This document shows, piece after piece, positions 55,546-64,000 of a DNA stretch of 64,000 bases. The first letter of the stretch is position 1. Every line of letters begins with the position of its first letter. This stretch comes from Bromus sterilis. Its lineage: Eukaryota; Streptophyta; Magnoliopsida; Poales; Poaceae. The position numbers and the translations under genes are program-made. The DNA is taken from NCBI GenBank assembly GCA_950022295.1, contig OX465595.1, positions 64,750,770 to 64,814,769 on the forward strand. Direction: 5' to 3'. The notes under the pieces were generated by a model. It did no database searches and was not told the DNA's origin. It was given only the letters and a program-made list of their open reading frames with translations.

Positions 55546-56832
55546 TGTTAGACCAAGTATGTGATCAGAGGGGGAGGGGGTGAATGATCACTTCAAATTT
55601 TCACATGAAACTTTGAAGTGAAGCATAACATGGCAGCCGAAACTATTTAACAGGAAGGAATTCATAGAAGCAGAACGTAATCGAAGCAGAACATAGCGAA
55701 TCAAAAGCATCGAATCAATTGCATCGAAGCATAACTCTGAAGCAATTGACAAACAGAATGTAAGTGCGGAAAGTAAAACGAACTCTTGACTCGGCGATGT
55801 TTGTTCGACCAGTTCACACTCTGCAAAGTGCTACGTCTGGTTGGAGGGACTTGTGATTGAACACAGGAGCTAACCTCTCTCCGTCCATATCTCCACTGCA
55901 CCAAACTCCTTGAGCTTGGTCAGTTCTTCACTCTTGGTTGATTATTGAGGAAATCACCGAAACCTTTGACAGACTGGACTTCGAGGCGACAATAACTCTT
56001 CGCTCTCTGAAGAACAACTCTCTAACCGTCTAGGAGAATTGCAGTTCTCCAAGATAAAAAGGCTAGCAAACTTCTTCCTAAGTCATAATGATTCAACTCA
56101 GATCAATAGGACTTATGCTTCGGTGGATGGGTTTGTGATGTGCTTCGGTGGGGTTGCTCTCTCTCTTTCCTCTGCTGAAATTCAAACGTGGAGCAGCCTC
56201 CCGGCCAATGAGGGCGGGGGTGGGGTATTTATAGGCAGCAATCCCAAGGTGCGAAATGACTGAAGTGACCCGATGTGACAGCTTGACACCTGTCCCCAAC
56301 GGTCATATTTCCAATCAAAGCGCAACTTTACTTGCGGTCCAAGTAAAGCTGACTCACGGACTTGGTTCTGCTTCAGAAGCCGAAAGAACAAAGTCTTCGC
56401 TGGTGAAGCATTACCTAGCTCACATGAGATTTCTTCGGTTCAGGTTTCTCATTGGTTTCGATTTGATCTGAGTCTTTTCATCAAAACCTTCGGAGTACAT
56501 TTGCTAAACCCCTCTTGATAGTACGGTTTTTCCTATGACTCAAAGAAGTAAAAAGAACTACGCAAAAACAACTAAGTCTTGCGCCATCTTGATCAACTTC
56601 TTCGATAGGATGTGCTTCAGGATTCCTTATCTTTTTAGGGGTCGACATCCGTGATGTGCTTCGCTCCAGAGGATATGCTTCGGTAACTGAGTAAGTCTTC
56701 GTTGAAGCTTTATCACCAACCTATAACTTCAGGAACCTAACTATCTGTTTCACACTAGAAAGCTTGTTAGTTCCTCTACTGTTTTGACCAACAATATCCA
56801 AAACTCATGAGGGATATAACTTTGCTCTTACA
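55546..56832 (-). repeat. 5' LTR of the Sirevirus
   Basis: 1287 bp, colinear with the 3' LTR at an offset of 12,746 bp with no indels. The TATA box TATAAAT (56227-56233, minus) should drive the genomic RNA. The leftmost base follows the primer-binding site. Confidence 0.95.
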
Positions 56833-56837
56833 GACAG

Positions 56838-57489
56838 ACTTATTAGGGATCATACATTCAGATGTATGTGGACCTATGAACGTCTCCACATGCAATGGTC
56901 TTCGTTACCTCATGACCTTTACTGATGACTTGAGTAGATACGGGTATATCTACTTGATGAAACATAAGTCTGAAACCTTTGAAAAGTTCAAGGAATTTCA
57001 GAATGAGGTTGAGAATCAACTCGGGAAGAAAATCAAGCACCTTCAATCTGATCGAGGTGGCGAGTATTTGAGTCACAAGTTTGGAGATCATCTTAAGACT
57101 TGTGGCATCGTACCACAACTCACGCCGGTAGGAACACCTCGGCAAAACGGTTTGTCCGAGTGACGTAATCGAACCCTAGCTATTGGATAGTGTATGATCG
57201 ATGATGTCTCATACCGACTTGCCTGTGTCATTCTGGGGATATGCATTAGAAACTGCCGCTTCTATTCTTAATAGGGTACCATCCAAATCCGTAAACACAA
57301 CTCCATTTGAGGGATGGTATGGCAAGAAACCAAAGTTGTCTCACCTAAAGATTTGGGGTTGTGAGGCTTATGTTAGGAAACTTCAGCCTGACAAACTAAA
57401 ATCAAAGGCGGGGAAGTGTGTCTTTGTGGGATATCCAAGGGAAACTGTTGGATACACCTTCTACAACTAGTCTCAGGGAAAAACGTTTG
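56838..57489 (+). pseudogene. Host copia integrase, part 2
   Basis: It continues the frame cut at 42799: DLLGIIHSDVCGPM (first catalytic Asp), FTDDLSRYGYIYLM, QSDRGGEYLS (second Asp), then GTPRQNGLSE followed by a stop where further coding is expected. The C-terminal integrase region is frameshifted (PVSFWGYALETAASILNRVPS, LKIWGCEAYVRKL, VFVGYPRETVGYTFYN). Stops at about 57163 and 57468 disable it. The hAT-like insert begins near 57490. Confidence 0.8.
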
Positions 57490-57881
57490 ACCAATATACA
57501 GCTTTGTACCCATGGGTATACCCATTCCCTACCCATGTATATCGATGTACTATTTGACCAATGCAATGTGTATATATACCATATACTATTTAATCTACTA
57601 AATGGGTTCCTATATCTTATATAGATACTTTTCATTTATTCATCTACTTGCTATTGAGTTGACATTTTTTTTCCAATGGGCTACCAATGAATGTAAAAAT
57701 ATGTACTATTTGATCTACCCAATAGGTACCCGATAGGCACGGGTATCCATTGGGTATGGGTGTGGGTATAGTTTCATACCCACGGGTAAGGGTATGGGTA
57801 AAATTTTGTACCCATGAACTATATGGGTATGGGTATGGTATTGCTCTACCCTACCCATACCCTGCCCATTGCCATCCTTAC
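57490..57881. mobile_element. hAT-like MITE rich in GGGTAT/ATACCC
   Basis: About 390 bp with many inverted GGGTAT and ATACCC blocks, ending CTGCCCATTGCCATCCTTA. Its complement begins like TAAGGATGGCAATGGGCAGG, the terminal sequence known from grass hAT-type MITEs. The left end, target duplication and extent are not clear. The flanking copia has also lost sequence here. Confidence 0.5.
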
Positions 57882-58092
57882 CGAGGACCGAAAGCTGTCG
57901 AGAATAAATGGATATTCAAGAAAAAGACTGACGCAGACGGAAACGTATCTGTCTATAAATCTTGACTTGTCGAAAAAGGTTTCCGACAAATTCAAGGAGT
58001 TGACTACGAAGAGACTTTCTCTCCCGTAGAGATGCTGAAGTCTATCCGGATATTACTAGCAATTTCTGCCTATTATGATTACGAAATATGGC
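57882..58092 (+). pseudogene. Host copia RT start fragment
   Basis: Frames here encode KAVENKWIFKKKTDADGNVS and then, after stops, the typical GFRQIQGVDYEETFSPVE-like and ISAYYDYEIW segments of copia RT. It breaks off at 58092, where element-A family sequence begins; the rest of RT and RNase H is missing. Confidence 0.65.
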
Positions 58093-59477
58093 ATGATACG
58101 CCCGTGCAAACTTCGCCGGTGCATCCAAACCCTTGGCATGATATGCTCTGTCATCATAAGCATCATTACATTTTCCTCGAAACTGCCACCATACCTACAT
58201 ATCAAGGCATTTCCATAGCCTTTCCGAGATATATTGCCATGCAAAATCCATCTTCTCATGACTTGATCTTTCATTGTCATACATGTTTTTGCTTGATCGT
58301 AGAGCCGCATGCTAGTTGGGCATTGTCCTTATAATTGTTACATGATGCGCTAGTATCATTGCATATCCTTCTACACTGGCAGATGCATACATCATGATTT
58401 AATTTCAGTTTTATTTATGTTGAGTACTTCTTGTAAAGTGCGTGATCTTCTACATCCTTGTAAAATATAGAGTGTTGCCCTTAAAGTGAGGAAAAGATCC
58501 CAAAGAGTACACAAATAAAAGATCCCAAAAGAGGACACATGAAAAGATCCTAAAGAGGGGAAATGAGAGATAAATAGAAAGAGCCAATGAGGCCACAAAA
58601 ATACAAAAAAGGAGAAAAAAGAGAAAGAAAACAAATAAAAAAAGAGAGAAGGGGACAACACTACTATTCCTTTTGAAAGATCCACACTCGTGCTTCAAAG
58701 TAGCATTTGTAATTCATAGAGAGTTTTCATATCGTTCATGCATAACTATGTGGGGACCGTTATACTATAGAACTTGGCTTGTATATTCCAATGATGAGCC
58801 TCCTCAAAATAGCTCTAGGTATTCTTGAGCAAGCGAGTTAGATGCACCCCCACTAGTTTCATTGGAGAGCTTTTCATAGCTCATATGCGCATATGTTGCA
58901 TGGCAATCCCTACTCCTTACATCATATCTATCATTTGGTTTTCTCTCGCCTATGATTTTCCTCATTGATGTGAGCCTTACACACATTTTTGTCTTCCTTC
59001 CCCATCATTTATTCTGTTTGCCATCCTAAGTGCCAACTAATCTTGCTCGCGCTCATTCATTGCATGAGTGCTCAAAGTCAAAAGGGAGAGGATCAATTTG
59101 ACTTGTACTTGGCTAGTGGTCTGGGGACGAGTCACAATAGGATTCCAAAGGAGACTAAGTGTGAAGTTTTACTAGATTGAGTTCTCAACAAGTACTAGTA
59201 TTTTTATGCTCGAAACCCATCTCCCACTTCTTGCGCAAGAAACACCGATTGGAGACATTTGAGTCACAGACAGTAAGAGCTCTTGCACCTTTATGTTCTA
59301 CTTTGCTAGTTTCAATACTAGATATAGACTTTTGCTTGTTATTGTCTTGACTTGAATTGCATATCTTACTTGTTGTACTTTAAATTTCAAATCTTTTTTG
59401 TTAGCCTGTCACCACAGAAAATTTCTTTTTTGTTATTTACCTACTTGGAAACGAGCAGGAATTAAGCTTGGGGATGT
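58093..59477 (+). mobile_element. Internal region of element-A family, plus strand
   Basis: Homologous to 3242-5000 in the opposite orientation (shared blocks such as ATATATTGCCATGCA and GGCAATCCCTACTCCT). It has no gag-pol. It ends in the polypurine tract GCTTGGGGATGT beside the LTR at 59478. The 5' part is absent, so the copy is truncated at the copia junction. Confidence 0.65.
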
Positions 59478-59736
59478 TGATACGTCCCAAACGAGTCGAT
59501 AATTTTTTCTTGTGTCCATGCTTATTTTGGTGATATTGCTATATGTTTTGATGCACTTTCATATATTTTACCACATATTTGGACTAACCTATTAACTCAG
59601 TTCCTAGTGCCAGTTTCTGTCTGCTATTGTCCGTGCATTGCAGGAAAATGTCAAAAATGAAGGTGCTCGGAAAATTCCAAAAAAATCATGTAAAAAATAT
59701 GCAAGACTGAAGAGCCCGGATGCCAGAAGGGGCCCC

Positions 59737-61381
59737 TGATGGCATTGAAGTAGTGCTCCTCATTAGCTACCGCAAGTGGAAGGTTGATAAGTAGTCAGCA
59801 ACAAGTTTCCCTCGGTGAAGATACCAAGGTTTATCGAACCAGTAGGACTCCAAGAGATACAAGTACGTGGCAACAACGTCATAAATTTGGCTCTGACTAG
59901 GGAGATGTTTTGGACCTGCACACAGCAACAAATAAATTTGCTCCCAACGAATTCAGAGTGGTTGTCAATCTCTCCGGTCTTCTTATTTACAAAGGATCAA
60001 AACACAAGTGGAAATAGTAGTGGTGATTGCAACGGAAAGGAAATAAAAGCAGTAAGTATTGAAGGTGTAAACAATGGTGGAAATATGGACCGAGGTCCCA
60101 TGATGTTCACTAGTGATGTCTCTCTCCCAAAAGACGATAAAACAACTATCCTGGGTGAAAAATTTACAGCTGGTCAATTGACAGAATTATGAACGCACCG
60201 CAATGCTAATTATGCTACAAGAAAGTTAGAGGCTCAATCGTATGGGCAGTACGCCAAGACAAGTAGACCGTTTATTCATCATCATCTACTCACAAATCAT
60301 CCACCTTGATATATCTATCCAGAACATCTCGCTGGTATTAAGTTGCGAGCCCCATCCAAAGTGTAAACTCAAAGCAACAGACAACTGCATTAACAAACTA
60401 TGCGTAAGGTAAACAATCCTTTCAACCGCAGTTACTAGCACCGTTCGTTTCTCCCTGGTGGAAACAACACATCCCTAGTCTCATGTTTTTGTCAGTCAAG
60501 CTAGACATCGGGGGGCATGAACCCACAATCATGCATAACGCTCCCTCTTGGAGTTACAATCTACTACTTGGCCAAAGCAATACAAAGCAACGGATAACAT
60601 GCAATAATATTCAAGGACTAATATATAAAAGGAGAACCAAATATATAACTGGTCACAATCTGAACATAATCTCATAATCCATCGGATCCCACAAAACACA
60701 GCATAACAACACAGAAACTATTACATAGATGCCTTGATTATGTAGGCAGCTCACAAGGGCTAAGAATTGAAGCACCATATTGGAGAGAAGATACCACATA
60801 GCTACTAGTCATGGACCCATGGTCCAAGGTGGACTACTCACAGCACATCCGAGAAGCGCTCATGGTGGTGGAGAAGCTCCCGGAGATCGATCCTCCCTCC
60901 GCCAGGGTCCCGGGACTGGGTCTTCTAGTGATCCCGATCTCGGGATCACGGCGGCGGTGGAACAGTGGTGAAAATCGCGGAACGGATAGCCTCCCGAGGG
61001 TTTACGGAACGGGGGCTAAATATAGGCCGAAGGAGGGCACCCGGGGAGGTCACACCCCTCCAGGAGGGTCCCTGGCGCGACCTCCCCCTGGGACGTGCCA
61101 GGTGGCCACCTGGGAGGGGGGGTGGCCCCCTTCGGGCTTCTGGAGTCTTCTTCTGCACTGATTTTTTATATATATTTTTATGGAATTTTCCGAGCACTTT
61201 AAATATTGGTAATTACCTGCAATGCACGGACAACGGCAGACAGAAACTGGCACTCGGGCACTGAGTTAGTAGGTTAGTCCAAATATGTTGAAAAGGTATA
61301 AAAGTGTAGAAAAAAACATAGCAATATCACCCATATAATCATGGAACAAGTAGAAATTATAGATACGCTTGGGACATATCA
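59737..61381 (-). mobile_element. Solo LTR of the same family nested in the LTR (1645 bp)
   Basis: Minus-strand LTR from TGATGGCATTG (59737) to GGGACATATCA (61381), flanked by GGCCCC at 59731-59736 and 61382-61387. No internal sequence or partner LTR adjoins it. Confidence 0.78.
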
Positions 61382-61923
61382 GGCCCCGAGGGGGGGACCA
61401 CTCCCCGCCCAGGCGGCTTCCTAGCTCGGCCAGGGGGGGTGGTCGCGCCCTCTGGCCGCCTGGGCCAAGGGAACACCCTTGGGGGGCTTCCGCCTATATA
61501 TCACCCTTGCTACGAAAACCCTCTAGAGCAACCCCGTTACACGATTTCATCCACTGTTCCGTCGCCACCGCGATTCCGATCTCGGGATCTCCAGGAGAAG
61601 CTGTCCCGGCACCCTGCCAGAGGAAGGATGACCTCCGGAGGCCTCTCCACCACCATTATTTCCTCTAGGATGTGCCGTGAGTAGTCCCCCTTGGACCATG
61701 GGTCCATGACCAGTAGCTATGTGATGTCTTCTCTCCAATCTTGTGCTTCAATTTTTAGCCCTTGTGAGCTGCCTATCATGATCAAGGCGCCTATGTATTA
61801 GTTCATGTTTTGCTATGTTGTGTTTGTTGGGACCCGATGGATTATGATATTATGTTCAGTTTGTGATGATTAATATATTTGGTATACCTTTTTATTTTAG
61901 TTCTTGACTGTGCTTGCATGTTC

Positions 61924-62492
61924 TATCGCGGGAAAAACACGCCAGATGTCCTCATAGAGAACTTAATGCGGGACCTTTGCTACAAGTGATTTCGAGGAGG
62001 GAGAGTCGATCGGCGGGGAGTCGAAACGATGAGCCGGAACAAGAGAGACACAGGGATTTACCCAGGTTCGGCCCCTCGATGAGGTAAAGACCTACTTCTT
62101 GCCTTTCTTGTATTATATGTGGGAGATCTCGATTAGAAGGGCGCTATAAGTCGTCGGTGTCTCAAGAACCTATCTAGATTGATTCGCCCCTAGGACGTCC
62201 CAGGGCATCGGCTTATATAGACGCTGAATCCTAGGGTTTTACAATGAGTCAGACTACGACACGAGGTGGATTCCTATTCCATCTCTTCAATGACTATCTT
62301 GTCCTTCAAGGCATCTTGGACTCCTTCCGTTCGGGGCGTCGGTCTTCATCTTGTAAGTCGGTTCGGCTTTATAGGCCAAACCTTCTTCTGGGCCTTCTCT
62401 TTAATGAGCCAGCCCATTGTCCGACTCTCTTCATCTTGAATATTGAGTCCTTCTTGCTAATACCGTCGGGTCTATGAATCATCACGCCGACA
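61924..62492. mobile_element. Short solo LTR (569 bp)
   Basis: Starts TATCGCGGG, ends CACGCCGACA, with the perfect duplication TGTTC at 61919-61923 and 62493-62497. The 5' end reads TA rather than TG, perhaps a mutation. It contains the GGGATTTACCCAGGTTCGGC block frequent in Triticeae Gypsy LTRs and a TATATAG at about 62214. The family is not assigned. Confidence 0.65.
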
Positions 62493-63348
62493 TGTTCCCC
62501 ATTACGTTTGTTGCTTTGGACAAGTAGTAGATTGTAACTCCAAGAGGGAGCATTATGCATGATTGTGGGTTCATACCCCCCAATGTATAGCTTGAATGAT
62601 ACAAACATGAGACTAGGGGATGTGTTGTTGCCACTAGGGAGAAAACCTCAGTGCTTGTAACTGCGATTACAAGGATTGCTTACATTATGCATAGAGTGTT
62701 AAGGCAGTCGTCCGTTGCTTTGATCCTACAGTTTGGCTGGGGTTCGCAACTTAATATCAGCGAGATATTCTGGATAGATATATCAAAATGGATGATTAGT
62801 GAGTAGATGTTGATAGATAAACGGTCTACTTGTTTTGGTGTAATTCCCACATGATAGAGCCTCAAACTTTCTTGTAGCATAATTAGCATTGCGGTGCGTT
62901 TATAATTTTGTCAATTGCCCAGCTGTAATTTGTTCACCCATCATAGTTGTTTTTGCCTTTTGGGAGAGATACATCACTAGTTAAAATCGTGGGACCCCGG
63001 TCCATTTTCCATCATAGTTTACATCGCTTTAATTTACTGCTTTTACTTTCCTTTCAGTTGCCACCACTATTTCTACCCCTGTGTTTGATCATTTGTATAC
63101 GGAAAGTTCGAAGAGATTAACAACCTCTTTGTAAACGTTGGGAGCAAATTTATTTGTGTCTGTGTGCAGGTCCAGGTGAAGGAAGCAACCTTACGTGTGC
63201 CATTGTTTACTTCACCACCTTCTTGTTGCGCTTGGAGTCCTACGGGAGACATAACCCTATCCTCTCAAGTTAGGGGAAATTTGTTGTTGTCTACATCTTT
63301 ACCTTCCACTTGGGGTAGCCAACGAGGCGTCGTCAACCAGTGTCATCA

Positions 63349-64000
63349 AATACATATATACATCTACATGTCAATCGCTAAAGATCTGCATATACAATAA
63401 TACACACATCAGGCCCGCACAACACACATGCATATCTGCCACTAAAAAACATATGCTTTCAGGGGAACAATGCAGGCATGGAGATCTGAAAGAATAATTG
63501 ATGGGAACAACCTTATCTTCCTTATTATTTCATGGTGACAGAGGCATTACTTCGATCAGGATCTGGCAGACATGTTCATGCTTGCACATCTGCTACACCT
63601 AGGGGCCAGCACCCTCGTATTCCCAGCTAGCCCGACTGAAAATCAGAAATTCTACAAACGCTCACTAAAAACATGGCTCGGATTTGAGGATATAAAGAGG
63701 AAAGAGAGAACCTACCTCCGACACATATGAGGTTGAAGGAGGACGCCGATTGTGGCACTCATGACTCACAGAAAGGTCTAGTTGATGCCACATTGTTAGA
63801 GATCATGGGGCTCCGGGACGACGTCAGCGAGCATGTCTATGGTAGCGACGACCAGATAAGGCTTGGCCGGTAGTGGCGCAATGTGCAAAGTGATACAATA
63901 AATAAGGGAGGAGAATAATTAGGAAGACTCCGTTGACAGTTCATTGTTGGAGAGGAGATGAAAAGAATCGTCGGAACAAGAGGCAATAAGAGGAAGCGGC
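63349..64000. other. Unassigned sequence at window end
   Basis: No ORF with a recognisable domain, no terminal repeat and no tandem structure beyond short ATAC/ACAC runs (63350-63440). Confidence 0.45.

Larger units (their letters stand above)
42800..56832 (-). mobile_element. Complete 14,033-bp Sirevirus (Maximus-type copia)
   Basis: This full-length element has equal 1287-bp LTRs and a perfect target duplication GACAG (42795-42799 and 56833-56837). It also has a tRNA-Met primer site, repeated polypurine tracts, an over-long gag, copia-order pol (protease, integrase, RT, RNase H) and a third ORF between pol and the 3' LTR. These are the described features of the Sirevirus genus of Ty1/copia; the size fits Triticeae Maximus. 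All three large frames are open and the LTRs differ at about three positions, so it is young. It lies in the integrase of the host copia (39548-58092). Confidence 0.92.
59478..63348 (+). mobile_element. 3' LTR of element-A family, interrupted twice
   Basis: Starts TGATACGTCCC at 59478 and ends CATCA at 63348. Subtracting the inserts at 59737-61381 and 61924-62492 with their target duplications leaves 1646 bp, close to the 1677 bp of the LTR at 5443-7119. The segments 59478-59736, 61388-61923 and 62498-63348 are colinear with that LTR. Confidence 0.8.

Noticed and set aside
1..64000. tRNA, rRNA, CRISPR or bacterial-type operons
   Set aside because: None was seen; the window is plant nuclear DNA dominated by transposable elements.

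Overview
The window is nuclear DNA of a Triticeae grass (wheat, Aegilops, barley or rye type). The evidence is the repeat content: BARE-1/Angela-like LTRs, a 14-kb Sirevirus of the Maximus type, PIF-Harbinger elements with TAA target sites, Helitron ends with CTAGT, very long solo LTRs, and one intronless nicotianamine synthase gene with grass-type iron-response motifs upstream. By eye about 80-85% is transposable element, much of it nested. Family names are from memory and are hedged where uncertain.

Layout. 1-7119: a minus-strand non-coding LTR element (left LTR cut by the window edge) carrying a 2.0-kb Angela-like solo LTR. 7120-10560: a broken Athila-like gag (+) and a decayed copia pol 3' half (-). 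10560-14889: low-copy sequence with three spliced exons of a plastidial alpha-amylase (AMY3-type) CBM45 domain. 14890-18588: a 3.7-kb solo LTR. 18589-22853: minisatellites and an RPA70-like OB-fold gene fragment, ending in a Helitron 3' terminus. 23283-25362: a small non-autonomous copia element. 26301-26625: a piece of plastid psaB in the nucleus. 27379-31084: a second, inverted copy of the 3.7-kb solo LTR. 31224-33798: two Harbinger elements abutting on one TAA. 34118-35113: nicotianamine synthase (minus strand), the only gene that looks functional and non-transposon. 35420-38893: copia and Helitron remnants and AT-rich DNA. 38900-58092: an old copia element broken by a solo LTR, by the complete 14,033-bp Sirevirus (42800-56832) and by a hAT-like MITE. 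58093-63348: a plus-strand piece of the element-A family, whose LTR is itself interrupted by two solo LTRs. 63349-64000: unassigned.

Functional content. The NAS enzyme makes nicotianamine for metal chelation and phytosiderophore synthesis. The Sirevirus has intact gag, pol and a third large ORF; its LTRs differ at only about 3 of 1287 positions, so it is recent and possibly still mobile. The most unusual signal is that this third ORF (1313 codons) appears to carry its own host-like promoter, GC-rich leader and leader intron inside the retrotransposon. No tRNA, rRNA or CRISPR features were seen.
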